A stretch of 64,000 nt of DNA from CAYZJV01 sp049310885 (GCF_049310885.1 NZ_JBMDYO010000008.1:1-64000), one strand, 5' to 3'. Shown: positions 16,735-26,042, numbered from the stretch's first letter. The notes: a model not told the origin generated them from the sequence alone. Made by a program: numbers and translations.

Positions 16735-16778
16735 TACAAGGCACGTCGGGAGCCGATCCCGGTACGAGGTTCCATACC

Positions 16779-17768
16779 ATGCGTAAGAAGATTGTCCTTT
16801 TGGTTTCACTGGTGTTGTTTATTGCAGTCATGCCGACTCTTGTAGCACAAGCTGCTCAAGAGGCCCTTGCCGCTGACCAGGTTATTGTCGACATGGCAGT
16901 AATGCAAGGACCATCAGGTTTTGGAACCATAGGTCTCAACCGCAATGAGGGCAGATTGGATGACCAAACTAGAATCGATCTTTCGGTTTATCCATCGCCC
17001 AATGAGGTTATCGCACGTCTTGCAAATGGAGAGTTGGATATTGCAGCACTTCCCACGAATGTAGCTGCGAATCTCTATGCGAAGGGAGTTCCCGTAAAGA
17101 CAGCCGCTGTAGTAGGCGAGGGTATGTTATTGTTCCTCACTACAGACAAGACGATAACCGAACTCTCCGACCTCCAAGATCGTAAGATTTCCATTCCAGG
17201 CTCTGGCAGTACACCTGATCAGATGACAAAGATCTTGGTATCGGCTCTAGGATTTGATTATGAATCGGATGTGCAACTGGATTATAGTATTGCTTCTCCG
17301 GCACAACTTGCTCAGATGATGATTGCTGGAAAGCTTGATCTTGCAGTCCTTCCAGAGCCCTTCGTCACAATGGTTCTTAATGCCAACGAACAAGCTGTTC
17401 CTTTGTTAGATGTACAGGTCCTGTGGTCTGCACTTACTGGTACCGGTAATTATCCCATGACTGTCATCGTAGTCTCAGATGGATTCATTGCTGAGCATAG
17501 TGATCGTCTTCCACTAGTCATGGGAGCAATAAAGGACTCGGTGGAATGGGTAAATGCAAACCCTGGCGATGCAGGTGTTATGATAGAAGAGGCTGGTATC
17601 ATGAAGGCTGCAATGGCTACTCCTGCTATTCCACGGTGTAATCTGGTCTTCAGAACTGCTACCGAAGGCTACGATGCCATGGATACCTATCTTAAGGTCC
17701 TTCATGGATTCGACTATGCCTCTGTCGGCGGCTCGGTACCCGATGAATCGTTCTACCTGGCTTACTAA
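16779..17768 (+). CDS. ABC substrate-binding protein, taurine/nitrate/thiamine-precursor type
   Basis: A 329-residue secreted binding protein. A signal peptide spans MRKKIVLLVSLVLFIAVMP and ends near VAQAAQEA. The body has the NMT1/SsuA-like features: PSPNEVIARLANGELDIAALPT, KTAAVVGEGMLLFLTT, DLQDRKISIPGSGSTPDQM and LDLAVLPEPFV. It is followed by an SsuC-type permease and SsuB-type ATPase with overlaps, so it is the receptor of that importer. Ligands of this family include aliphatic sulfonates, nitrate, bicarbonate and pyrimidine precursors of thiamine; no pathway gene nearby decides between them and no riboswitch is seen upstream. Confidence 0.85.
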   Translation: MRKKIVLLVSLVLFIAVMPTLVAQAAQEALAADQVIVDMAVMQGPSGFGTIGLNRNEGRLDDQTRIDLSVYPSPNEVIARLANGELDIAALPTNVAANLYAKGVPVKTAAVVGEGMLLFLTTDKTITELSDLQDRKISIPGSGSTPDQMTKILVSALGFDYESDVQLDYSIASPAQLAQMMIAGKLDLAVLPEPFVTMVLNANEQAVPLLDVQVLWSALTGTGNYPMTVIVVSDGFIAEHSDRLPLVMGAIKDSVEWVNANPGDAGVMIEEAGIMKAAMATPAIPRCNLVFRTATEGYDAMDTYLKVLHGFDYASVGGSVPDESFYLAY

Positions 17769-18528
17769 AGCGATAACTATGTTTTCGGTCCTCATCCTGC
17801 TACTGCTGTGGCAGCTTGGGGCCGTGCTTCTCGATTCTGGAGTCCTGCTTCCAACTCCTAGCAAGACGTTGACCGCATTGTATGGACTATTGTCACAGGC
17901 ACCATTTTCTCTCCAAGTCTTAGCTACTGTAGGTAGAGCACTAAGAAGTTTCCTTATCATATTCACCGTGGGTGGTGTATTGGGGATTCTTGCCGGTTAT
18001 GCAAAACCATTACATGCATTCTTGGTTCCTGTATTGGTAGTTTGTAAAGCTACTCCAGTAATGTCTATTATACTCCTCGCATTTATCTGGTTTTCCAGCG
18101 GAACCGTACCGCTATTCTCCGCTTTCCTAATGGGGTTTCCCGTGATGTTTGTCCAGGTTGAACAGGGGGTTCATCAAATTTCCCCAAGACTCCAAGAGAT
18201 GACTCTCGTCTACGGGTTTAGTCCCTTCGCCCGACTCTTCCATTTAGTGATTCCCTCTCTGGTACCGTCTATTGTCACAGGGGCTAAAGCTTCATTATCT
18301 ATGGTATGGAAAGTGGTAATCGCTGCAGAAGTCCTTACGGTTCCCCGCTATGGTGTAGGATCAAGAATGCAATTGGCTCAAGTCCATTTGGATACTGCAG
18401 AGGTTTTGGCATGGACCCTGATTGCCGTAATGCTTACGGCTCTCGGAGATATTGTTTTCCTTGCTATTCTTCGTATTCCATCCTATTTGAAAAGTCGGAA
18501 GAGGCTTTTGGGGGAGGGGGATGCATGA
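17743..18528 (+). CDS. ABC importer permease (SsuC/TauC-like)
   Basis: A 261-residue membrane protein with about six hydrophobic segments and the BPD_transp EAA-type loop (VPSIVTGAKASLSMVWKVVIAAEVL). The start is uncertain. ATG 17743 gives a basic head MNRSTWLTK before the first membrane segment and a family-typical length, and it overlaps the binding protein by 26 bases. ATG 17779 would remove this overlap but lacks a ribosome site and the basic head. Its end overlaps the ATPase start (ATGA). Confidence 0.85.
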   Translation: MNRSTWLTKAITMFSVLILLLLWQLGAVLLDSGVLLPTPSKTLTALYGLLSQAPFSLQVLATVGRALRSFLIIFTVGGVLGILAGYAKPLHAFLVPVLVVCKATPVMSIILLAFIWFSSGTVPLFSAFLMGFPVMFVQVEQGVHQISPRLQEMTLVYGFSPFARLFHLVIPSLVPSIVTGAKASLSMVWKVVIAAEVLTVPRYGVGSRMQLAQVHLDTAEVLAWTLIAVMLTALGDIVFLAILRIPSYLKSRKRLLGEGDA

Positions 18529-19238
18529 TCTTGGAACGACTGTACAAATCCTATCGGATAGGAGACCACCTGCTGCCTGTATTGAGTGATTTCTCACTTG
18601 AGATGCCCCCAGGTTCAATTACTGCTTTCGTCGGGCCTTCAGGATGTGGAAAAACCACACTACTACGTCTGATTGGTGAATTGGAGCATGCTGATAGTGG
18701 CTCTATAAAGCGTACTGAGGAGGAGAAGGGAGTTTTCAGTTATCTATTCCAGGAGCCAAGATTGCTGCCTTGGAATACCGTTTTAGCAAATGTCGAATTA
18801 GTATTACGTCCTTGGTATGATGATCGGCATGAGAGGATTCATCGAGCGTCCGGATTCCTTCATTTAGTTGGACTGGAGGAATATGGTAAATTCAAGCCTG
18901 ACCAATTATCGGGAGGAATGCGTCAACGTGTCGCTATCGCTAGGGCATTCGCTTATCCGGGCAGGATCATGCTTCTAGATGAGCCTTTTCAAAGCTTGGA
19001 TACACATTTGAGGTGGTCCCTTGTTGAAGCATTCCTGTCACTTTGGAAGGCAGATAAAAGGACTACCGTCTATGTTACACATGATGTGTCAGAAGCTTTG
19101 CTTATGGCAGACCTTGTAGTCCGACTTTCATCACGTCCTATGGGCATTCTTGAGACTTTTACTATCGGGACCCCAAGAGAACAACGCAGTCTTGGAAGTC
19201 CCGAATCAATCGTTATACAACAATCCTTTTATACGTAG
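18525..19238 (+). CDS. ABC importer ATP-binding protein (SsuB/TauB-like)
   Basis: A 237-residue ATPase with Walker A GPSGCGKT, the Q-loop FQEPRLLPW typical of the nitrate/taurine group, the signature LSGGMRQR and Walker B IMLLDEPFQSLD, then VTHDVSEAL. The ATG at 18525 overlaps the permease stop and follows a GGGGGAGGGGG run that acts as the ribosome site. Its last 10 bases overlap the end of gdhA on the other strand, leaving no room for a separate terminator. It energises import by the permease and binding protein just upstream. Confidence 0.9.
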   Translation: MILERLYKSYRIGDHLLPVLSDFSLEMPPGSITAFVGPSGCGKTTLLRLIGELEHADSGSIKRTEEEKGVFSYLFQEPRLLPWNTVLANVELVLRPWYDDRHERIHRASGFLHLVGLEEYGKFKPDQLSGGMRQRVAIARAFAYPGRIMLLDEPFQSLDTHLRWSLVEAFLSLWKADKRTTVYVTHDVSEALLMADLVVRLSSRPMGILETFTIGTPREQRSLGSPESIVIQQSFYT

Positions 19239-20590
19239 CCTTGGTCTATCATGGCATTGGCGACCTTCAGGAAGCCAGCAATATTTGCTCCATCTACTAG
19301 ATTCCCCTCACTACCATAGTGTTTTGCCGTATCACGAATATTAGCGTATATTCCCTTCATGATACGCTGGAGTTGTTGATCTACCTTCTCGGCGGTCCAT
19401 TGGATCCTAGAGCTGTTTTGGGCCATTTCCAGACCACTTACAGCTACTCCTCCAGCATTGGCAGCCTTCGCAGGTGCGAAGAGTACTCCGTTGTCGTGGA
19501 AAATATCGACTCCTTCCAATGTAGTGGGCATGTTGGCACCTTCAGCCACGAGCTTGATATTCGATTTCACTAGGTTTCTAGCGTCAGTTGCTGATATCTC
19601 GTTTTGTGTAGCGCAGGGGAAAGCGCAGTCGGCTGCAAATGTCCAAACTTGGTTTGCTCCTCCGTTCTCTTTCCGAGGAAAGTATTCTGCCTCTTTGAAG
19701 GCCTCAGCGTATGCGGATATGCGTCCGCGGGTAACATTCTTAAGGGTTTTTACATAGCGCAGTTTTTTATCGTCGATTCCGGAGGGATCATAGATACACC
19801 CGGTTGAATCACTCAAGGTAACAACTTTAGCTCCTAGGGAGTTGAGTTTCTCAACGGTATATTGGGCTACATTACCACTCCCAGATACTAAACAGGTCTT
19901 TCCTTCAAAAGATTCTCCCTTATCATGTAACATTGCTGCAGCTAGGTATACAAGGCCGTAACCTGTGGCTTCAGGACGGATATACGAGCCTCCCCAGAGA
20001 GGACTCTTCCCGGTAAGGGTTCCTGTGAATTCATTTCTTAGGCGTTTGTACTGTCCGAAAAGGTACCCGATTTCCCGACCACCTACGCCGATATCGCCAG
20101 CAGGTACATCGGTATCGGCTCCAATATGACGACTTAATTCGGTGATGAAGCTTTGGCAGAAACGCATAACTTCACTGTCGCTCTTACCTTTTGGATCAAA
20201 ATTGGATCCGCCTTTTCCTCCCCCCATCTGTAAACCAGTTAGGCTATTCTTAAATGTCTGTTCAAAGGCAAGGAATTTTACAATACTCAGATTAACCGAT
20301 GGATGAAACCTGAGCCCTCCCTTATAGGGACCGAGTGCACTATTCATTTGAACGCGGAATCCTCTATTAATCTGAAGGATTCCTTCGTCGGTTGTCCAGG
20401 GAACACGGAACATGATTGCACGTTCGGGTTCTATAAGACGATCGAGAACCTTATGGTAGACTACATGTGGCAAGTCATCGATTATCTTATCCACAGAATT
20501 CAAAAATTCATGTACGGCTTGTTGGAACTCGGTCTGGTTTGGATCGTCTTTTTGTATTTTTTGGAATAGTTCAGCGGTCACGTCTCTCAT
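19229..20590 (-). CDS. gdhA: NADP-type glutamate dehydrogenase
   Basis: A 453-residue hexameric-type glutamate dehydrogenase that makes glutamate from 2-oxoglutarate and ammonia. It has the substrate-binding Lys in LTGLQMGGGKGGSNFDPKGK, the catalytic Asp region TDVPAGDIGVGGREIGYLFG and the nucleotide-fold stretch CLVSGSGNVAQYTVEKL. Length and the GSNFDPKGKSD wording match the small NADP enzymes of bacteria. AGAGGAG precedes the ATG. It stands alone with its own promoter (20641-20669), and its 3' end overlaps the convergent ABC ATPase gene by 10 bases. With AsnA, AsnB and CarAB in this window it covers ammonia assimilation. Confidence 0.95.
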   Translation of the reverse strand: MRDVTAELFQKIQKDDPNQTEFQQAVHEFLNSVDKIIDDLPHVVYHKVLDRLIEPERAIMFRVPWTTDEGILQINRGFRVQMNSALGPYKGGLRFHPSVNLSIVKFLAFEQTFKNSLTGLQMGGGKGGSNFDPKGKSDSEVMRFCQSFITELSRHIGADTDVPAGDIGVGGREIGYLFGQYKRLRNEFTGTLTGKSPLWGGSYIRPEATGYGLVYLAAAMLHDKGESFEGKTCLVSGSGNVAQYTVEKLNSLGAKVVTLSDSTGCIYDPSGIDDKKLRYVKTLKNVTRGRISAYAEAFKEAEYFPRKENGGANQVWTFAADCAFPCATQNEISATDARNLVKSNIKLVAEGANMPTTLEGVDIFHDNGVLFAPAKAANAGGVAVSGLEMAQNSSRIQWTAEKVDQQLQRIMKGIYANIRDTAKHYGSEGNLVDGANIAGFLKVANAMIDQGYV

Positions 20591-20640
20591 CTGATGCTCC
20601 TCTGGGGTATGGAAAATTCCATTGCTTAATTTTGGTAAAA

Positions 20641-20669
20641 ACTATAGAGAACTAGAGAAAAATGGTAAA
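20641..20669 (-). promoter_or_regulatory. Promoter of gdhA
   Basis: On the minus strand TTTACC (20664-20669), 17 bases, TATAGT (20641-20646), 50 bases before the start codon. The rest of the 20591-20808 gap is A/T-rich with no further gene or clear terminator for the carrier gene upstream of it. Confidence 0.6.
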
Positions 20670-20808
20670 TAGGGTGCAATTTTTGCAGAATGTATGGGTA
20701 GAGAAGTTTATTATGGTGCTACGCAATCATAGATATGCGATTTATGTATACCTCAAAATAAGCCAGTAAAAATTGAGTTAAAAAGAAATGTATATTTATG
20801 CAAAAAAA

Positions 20809-21744
20809 TTACAAGAAACCTAATGCCATCATTCCTGATATCCAGAAGAATAGGGTGATTAGAGAGAATACAGTCGTGAAGACAACAATTTGACCTGCCA
20901 GATCTGCATCTCCCTCCATTTGTTGGGCCATGGTATAAGATGAGACCGCAGCCGGAGAAGCAAACATCGACATGAGAAGGATGAGCTCTAAGCCTCTGAA
21001 TCCAACTAGTATGGAAATGGTAAGCCCAACAGCTGGGACGATGATTAAACGATTAATTATGCCGATTGAAAGAGGTCTGAGATTATTTCTTACCGATGTG
21101 AACGTCACCGATCCTCCAAGTACTATCAAAGCTAATGGGGTTGCGATATCAGCAACTTCGAAAAGAAAGTTTTCAATCATTGTGGGTAATTTTACTTGTA
21201 ATAGAGTAAAGAAAAGACCGAGCAAACCTCCGATGATAATGGGATTCTTCATGATTCCCTTCAGAATCTTTGGATAGTCGGGGGTACGTCCCCTAAAATA
21301 TTCGAGTGCTGTAACACTTGTCATATTAACTAAAGGAACAACGACTCCGACCATTAATGAGGCGATTCCGGCACTAGTTCCGCCGTACAGCTGCATTGCC
21401 ATGGGCATACCGAAAAAAATGAAATTGCTACGACAAATTCCTTGTACCAAAACTCCCCTTTGGGAATTCTCGGTAACCAGTTTTGGGATGATGAACATAT
21501 AGAATCCGAACATTGCTAGGAGAGCTATAACCGAATACCACAAGAGTCTGAAAGATGTAATAGTCGAGAAATCCGATTTGTATATGTTCGAAAACAACAA
21601 TATCGGCATGAATACCCTGAAAATGATGTTGTTCAATTCTCGTAATGATTTCTCAGATAGCAGTTTCATCTGACGCAGGCTGAATCCGAGGGCGATCTTT
21701 GTGAACAACGGGAACAATACCGTGAACGCTGTTATGAATACCAT
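20809..21744 (-). CDS. AEC-family transporter (auxin efflux carrier type)
   Basis: A 311-residue membrane protein with about ten hydrophobic segments arranged as two halves, matching the AEC family (PF03547). The opening FTVLFPLFTKIALGFSLRQMKLLSEKSLRELNNIIFRV is typical. Family members export or exchange malate, other dicarboxylates or amino acids. It begins 9 bases after mtnA ends, with AGGA before the ATG, so it is the last gene of the mtaD-mtnA operon and may export a product of that pathway, such as a methylthio compound or an organic acid. That role is inferred from position only. Confidence 0.85.
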   Translation of the reverse strand: MVFITAFTVLFPLFTKIALGFSLRQMKLLSEKSLRELNNIIFRVFMPILLFSNIYKSDFSTITSFRLLWYSVIALLAMFGFYMFIIPKLVTENSQRGVLVQGICRSNFIFFGMPMAMQLYGGTSAGIASLMVGVVVPLVNMTSVTALEYFRGRTPDYPKILKGIMKNPIIIGGLLGLFFTLLQVKLPTMIENFLFEVADIATPLALIVLGGSVTFTSVRNNLRPLSIGIINRLIIVPAVGLTISILVGFRGLELILLMSMFASPAAVSSYTMAQQMEGDADLAGQIVVFTTVFSLITLFFWISGMMALGFL

Positions 21745-21753
21745 GACCGAATC

Positions 21754-22815
21754 CTATGAGCTGGGGCGTAGACGGGCGATGTTCTCTTCGAATGGAGGAT
21801 AGATTATTCCTTTCTCGGTAATTATTCCGGTAATATGTTGATGTGGTGTCACATCAAAAGCAGGGTTGTACACATCCATACCGTCTGGAGCAACTTGGAC
21901 TCCACCAGGGTGGGTTATTTCAGATGCTTCTCGCTCCTCGATAGGAATCTGATCCCCTCTCGAAAGCTGGAAGTCGATCGTAGATACTGGAACCACGCTG
22001 TAGAAGGGGACTCCATAAAGTTTACACAAGGCGCTGAGCATGAATGTCCCGATTTTATTGCAGACATCTCCATTCGCAGCGACCCTATCGCCACCAAGGA
22101 TTACCAAGTCTATCTTGCCATCCCGAATTAACGTTGCACCAACACTATCGGGAATCAGTTTCGACGGTATTCCAGCTTGAGTCAATTCCCAAGCAGTTAG
22201 CCGGGCTCCCTGCAATCTGGGTCTCGTTTCATCAGCATATACGAATAGTTCTTTACCGGAATAGAATGCCTCTTTGATTACTCCCAGCGCGGTTCCCCAA
22301 CCAGCGGTAGCAAGGGCTCCTGTGTTGCAATGGGTAAGAATAGTGGCTTTGTGAGGAATGACTTGGTTTCCTATTCTGGACATGGTCTTGTTGGTTTCAA
22401 TATCTTCTTCCCTGATCAAATCAGCTTCGCTCTTCAATCCAGTCAGAATTTCTTGTGTTGTCTTCCAATCCGAATGATCATATGTGCTGAGCATCCGATT
22501 CAAAGCCCAATGGAGATTCACCGCGGTCGGGCGTGCCGCATCCATAAAATCACAGGCCTCTTTAAGATTTTTTCTGAAAGCCGAGGGGCCATCTGAGTCA
22601 AATGTGGGAGCTAATTCCATTGCGGCTAGGAGGACACCATATGCCGCAGTCGCTCCAATCGCAGGGGCTCCTCTCACAACCATATCACGGATCGCGAACT
22701 CAACCTCCCGGTAATCGTGACATACAAAGATAGTGTATTCAGTAGGTAATACCCTCTGGTCAATCAAATGCAAAGCCCCTTCCTTGAATTCTAAAGTGAT
22801 GAATGATTCCATCAT
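21754..22815 (-). CDS. mtnA: Methylthioribose-1-phosphate isomerase
   Basis: A 353-residue member of the eIF2B-like isomerase family that converts 5-methylthioribose-1-phosphate to methylthioribulose-1-phosphate in methionine salvage. It shows the family motifs VVRGAPAIGATAAYG, ILTHCNTGALATAGWGTALGVI with the catalytic Cys, VYADETRPRLQGARLTAWEL, and LGGDRVAANGDVCNKIGT with the catalytic Asp. The first of two adjacent ATGs (22815) lies 9 bases after GGAGG. It follows the MTA deaminase by 25 bases. No mtnB, mtnC, mtnK or phosphorylase is in the window. Confidence 0.93.
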   Translation of the reverse strand: MMESFITLEFKEGALHLIDQRVLPTEYTIFVCHDYREVEFAIRDMVVRGAPAIGATAAYGVLLAAMELAPTFDSDGPSAFRKNLKEACDFMDAARPTAVNLHWALNRMLSTYDHSDWKTTQEILTGLKSEADLIREEDIETNKTMSRIGNQVIPHKATILTHCNTGALATAGWGTALGVIKEAFYSGKELFVYADETRPRLQGARLTAWELTQAGIPSKLIPDSVGATLIRDGKIDLVILGGDRVAANGDVCNKIGTFMLSALCKLYGVPFYSVVPVSTIDFQLSRGDQIPIEEREASEITHPGGVQVAPDGMDVYNPAFDVTPHQHITGIITEKGIIYPPFEENIARLRPSS

Positions 22816-22840
22816 GTAATGATTCCTCCGTATGTTCCGA

Positions 22841-24133
22841 TTAAGACGATCTATGCTGGATTTGTTCCCAGCGATCATTGAATTCCTGGATTACCTGATG
22901 TTCATCCAGGACAAGGATCTTCCGATTTTCCATGAGTAGCTCTCCACTACAAAACACTGTCTGCACATCAGAGGACTTGGCACTGAAAACCAGAGCACTG
23001 AATATATTGTTCAACGGCGTCATATGCAATGAGTCTGTTGATAAGAGCATAAGATCGGCATCTTTTCCTACCTCCAAGGTGCCGCACTCTGAATCGCGGC
23101 CTAAGGCTGTAGCTCCACCGATAGTAGCCATGCTTAAAATATCAAAAGGCGATACTTTTCCCGCATCTCCAGTACTTGCAGCTGCAAGCATTGCTGCCAA
23201 TCTGATCTCCTGAAACATATCCAAGGTATTGTTAGAGGAGGCTCCATCGGTACCAAGTGCAACCCGAATGTGTTCATCAAGATAGGTCGCCAAAGGTGCT
23301 ATACCACTTCCGAGTTTGCAGTTGCTGCTTGGATTATGAACCACGGTAGCTCTATTCTTTTTCAGAATAGCAATATCTTCACCCTGCGGGTGTACACAAT
23401 GTGCATAATAACAATTAACAGTTGAGAATCCCAACGAATCGAGGTAAGCGATGGGGGTTTTTCCAAAAGAATTCAAACTATCGTCTACTTCCTGTAGTGT
23501 CTCGTTGGCATGTATATGGATTCTACAGTTCTCTTGTTTTGCAAGTTCTACTGCGTAACGTAATGTTGCCTCTGTACAGGTATAAACGGCATGCGGTGCT
23601 ATATCGTATCGAATTTTTCCTTGGGATCGGGTTGCCTGTTCACGAAGGAATGGAAGTCGTTCAGCTACACGTTCCTTCGATTCTTGGAGATCTCCGAATA
23701 ACGTGATGCCAATATTTGCCTTTACCTTGGTTTTTTGTATAGCTTCAACGGTTCCCTCGGGGAAAAAATACATATCGGCAAAACAAGTCGATCCGCTTGA
23801 TATCATCTCTGCAATACCGAGGAGGGATGCAGGGTAGGTGTCTTCAGCTATGAGGGTATCTTCAAGTTTCCATATCTCCGATAGCCAATCATGGAGGTTG
23901 GATACTGAATCTCGATAGTTTCTGAAGTAGGTCATACTCAAATGTGTATGTGCATTCACCCATGTGGGCATGGCGATCATGTTGTGGGCATTGATAGTCC
24001 GATCGGGAGTGAATGTATGAGGTCTTTCCCCCAGTGCAACGATCCTTTTTCCATCAATAGCGATATCACCTTGGAAGATCTCCCGCTCACTGGTCATAGG
24101 TATAATCGTTGCATTTTCAATCAATGTTTTCAT
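22841..24133 (-). CDS. Methylthioadenosine/adenosylhomocysteine deaminase (MtaD-type)
   Basis: A 430-residue amidohydrolase of the MtaD/SsnA/TrzA group. Metal ligands are visible in NAHTHLS (near residues 58-64), the HANET and HCVHP regions, and GTDGASSNNTLDM with the catalytic Asp. Such enzymes deaminate 5-methylthioadenosine and S-adenosylhomocysteine to the inosine forms. Adjacency to mtnA supports a methylthioadenosine role. The ATG at 24133 is chosen because the domain begins MKTLIENATIIPM; it has no ribosome site, and a promoter ends about 12 bases upstream, so the transcript may be leaderless. Confidence 0.88.
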   Translation of the reverse strand: MKTLIENATIIPMTSEREIFQGDIAIDGKRIVALGERPHTFTPDRTINAHNMIAMPTWVNAHTHLSMTYFRNYRDSVSNLHDWLSEIWKLEDTLIAEDTYPASLLGIAEMISSGSTCFADMYFFPEGTVEAIQKTKVKANIGITLFGDLQESKERVAERLPFLREQATRSQGKIRYDIAPHAVYTCTEATLRYAVELAKQENCRIHIHANETLQEVDDSLNSFGKTPIAYLDSLGFSTVNCYYAHCVHPQGEDIAILKKNRATVVHNPSSNCKLGSGIAPLATYLDEHIRVALGTDGASSNNTLDMFQEIRLAAMLAAASTGDAGKVSPFDILSMATIGGATALGRDSECGTLEVGKDADLMLLSTDSLHMTPLNNIFSALVFSAKSSDVQTVFCSGELLMENRKILVLDEHQVIQEFNDRWEQIQHRSS

Positions 24134-24145
24134 TGGCACGATACT

Positions 24146-24174
24146 ACCATACAAAGTCGGTTGATGTCATCCAA
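24146..24174 (-). promoter_or_regulatory. Promoter of the mtaD-mtnA operon
   Basis: On the minus strand TTGGAT (24169-24174), 17 bases, TATGGT (24146-24151). Transcription would start only about 4 to 6 bases before the ATG at 24133, which fits the lack of a ribosome site. Confidence 0.45.
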
Positions 24175-24184
24175 AGGATAAGGG

Positions 24185-24208
24185 TATGGCCACCCGGAGG
24201 TGGCCATA
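24185..24208. terminator. Perfect hairpin after fucI
   Basis: TATGGCCACC (24185-24194) and GGTGGCCATA (24199-24208) form a perfect 10-base stem with a 4-base loop, 7 bases after the fucI stop. Neither side has a clean T-run (minus strand: ACCCTTATCC), so it may stabilise the 3' end or end transcription with help. Confidence 0.55.
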
Positions 24209-24215
24209 TTAGAAA

Positions 24216-26042
24216 TCAATATGCTCCGTAAAGGGGACCATATGCATTGCATGCACGATAGTCTGATCCTTCGCTATCCATACCAAATGAGTTCCAGGCG
24301 CTAGGTCTGAATACCTGATCAGCTGGTACGTTGTGCATGCTGACTGGAATACGCAACATGGCACAGAGGGTAATGAGATCTGCTCCAATATGACCGTAGC
24401 TAATGGCACCATGGTTTGCTCCCCAAGTTGCCATAACCGTGTATACATCCTTGAATGGCCCCTCTTCTCCGTCAGTGCGGGGTACGAACCATGTAGTTGG
24501 CCAGGTTGGATCTGTACGTTTGTTGATCTTGTCATAGACTTGATCGGGAATGTCGCATGTCCAACCTTCAGCTATTTGCAGCACAGGACCAAGACCTTTT
24601 ACCATATTCAATCTGCACATGGTAACCGGCATTTCTCCTTTTGTGAGGAAGGTGGAAGAGTAACCACCTCCACGGAAATAGCCACCGTTGGCAACACTGA
24701 ACTGAGATGCCTCCAAGGTCTTCTGGACATCCTCTGTCGTTACCTCCCAATAGGGTTTCATTACAGGATTTCCGTCTGCATCTTTCATGCTTCCCGCAGC
24801 ATCCAGAGTAGTGGCACCGCTGTTGATCAAATGGATGAATCCCTTCTCAGCTCGTCCGGTAGGTTTCCATCCGGTTACTCGCTCAATGGCTTCAGGGCTC
24901 CAGTAAGTTCTTACATCGCTGAAGATCTGCGCACGATTAGTCAACAATTTACCAAATAGCATTGATATTCCGTTACAGAAATCATTCTCAGTTGCCATGA
25001 TATAGGGCTCACGTATACCATTCCAATCGAAAGATGTGGTCAACATGGTTTCCATGAAGTCACCATTCGGCCAATGGTCTGTCCACTGACGTTGACCTTG
25101 GAAACCGGCTGCAATGGCATTCCTACCCATTGATTCCTCTTGGAATCCAAGTTCAGCCAAGTTCTTGTTTCCCACCATCAAATCGCGACCGATCATAACC
25201 ATCTTAATGCAGTAATCCCAATCGGCTTTTCTCTGGTCCTCAGTGCGTTGCCATTCGGGTGGATTGACTGTGTCAGGAGCTTCTGTACAGTTTTCAGCGA
25301 CCCACTCTTGAGCTAGGGCAAATTCTTTGGGATCGAAAATTTCTTCTTCAACACGTCGAGCAATTTCACTCATATCGACAACTTCAGTACGCATACCGAG
25401 ATATGCTTGTAGGAAATCCTGATCAACTATGGAACCAGCGATTCCCATTGAGCATCCTCCAATCGAAAGGTATGAACGATTTCTCATAGTCGCTACTGCG
25501 ATTCCGGCGCGGGCAAATCGGAGAATCTTTTCCGAGACGTCCTTTGGAATCGAGGTATCGTCATTATCCTGTACATCCCTTCCATAGATTCCGAAGGCGG
25601 GAAGACCCTTCTGTGTGTGTGCGGCAAGTACAGCTGCAAGATAGACAGCACCAGGGCGTTCGGTTCCATTGAAACCCCAGACAGCCTTTACGGTCATAGG
25701 ATCGGCATCGAACGTCTCTGTCCCATAACACCAGCATGGAGTAACAGTCAATGTCACCGCGACATTTTCTTTAGAGAATTTTGTCTGACACATTGCCGAC
25801 TCGGCAACACCGCCGATGGTGGAATCGGCAATAACACACTCGACAGGTTCTCCATTGGAATACCTTAAATTTTCACTAATCAATTTGGCGGCTGATTTTG
25901 CCATATTCATCGTCTGATCTTCCAAAGATTCCCGGACTCCTCTCTGTCTGCCATCGATAACAGGACGAATTCCAATCTTTGGTAGAGCATCTGTATATCG
26001 TTGCTCAGGTCCAATACGTTTCATGTCGGTAATGTTTGCCAT
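24216..26042 (-). CDS. fucI: L-fucose isomerase
   Basis: A 608-residue enzyme that converts L-fucose (and D-arabinose) to the ketose. The N-terminal GIRPVIDGRQRGVRESLEDQT and VIADSTIGGVAESAMC are diagnostic. Metal-site candidates are the Glu in MATENDFCNG, the Asp in IFSDVRTYWS and the His in PVSMHNVPADQ near the C-terminus, matching E337, D361 and H528 of the E. coli enzyme by position. TAGGAGG precedes the ATG. It is transcribed away from fucU with a shared control region of 126 bases holding a LacI-type operator. No classical fuculokinase or aldolase is adjacent. Confidence 0.96.
   Translation of the reverse strand: MANITDMKRIGPEQRYTDALPKIGIRPVIDGRQRGVRESLEDQTMNMAKSAAKLISENLRYSNGEPVECVIADSTIGGVAESAMCQTKFSKENVAVTLTVTPCWCYGTETFDADPMTVKAVWGFNGTERPGAVYLAAVLAAHTQKGLPAFGIYGRDVQDNDDTSIPKDVSEKILRFARAGIAVATMRNRSYLSIGGCSMGIAGSIVDQDFLQAYLGMRTEVVDMSEIARRVEEEIFDPKEFALAQEWVAENCTEAPDTVNPPEWQRTEDQRKADWDYCIKMVMIGRDLMVGNKNLAELGFQEESMGRNAIAAGFQGQRQWTDHWPNGDFMETMLTTSFDWNGIREPYIMATENDFCNGISMLFGKLLTNRAQIFSDVRTYWSPEAIERVTGWKPTGRAEKGFIHLINSGATTLDAAGSMKDADGNPVMKPYWEVTTEDVQKTLEASQFSVANGGYFRGGGYSSTFLTKGEMPVTMCRLNMVKGLGPVLQIAEGWTCDIPDQVYDKINKRTDPTWPTTWFVPRTDGEEGPFKDVYTVMATWGANHGAISYGHIGADLITLCAMLRIPVSMHNVPADQVFRPSAWNSFGMDSEGSDYRACNAYGPLYGAY

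Noticed and set aside
16735..16778. A TPP or other riboswitch before the taurine/nitrate-type importer
   Set aside because: Only 44 bases separate it from tyrS; the small CGGGA/TCCCG hairpin has neither a conserved aptamer nor a T-run.
24333..24959. A 208-codon plus-strand frame
   Set aside because: It lies antisense within fucI, whose C-terminal active-site region it would cover.
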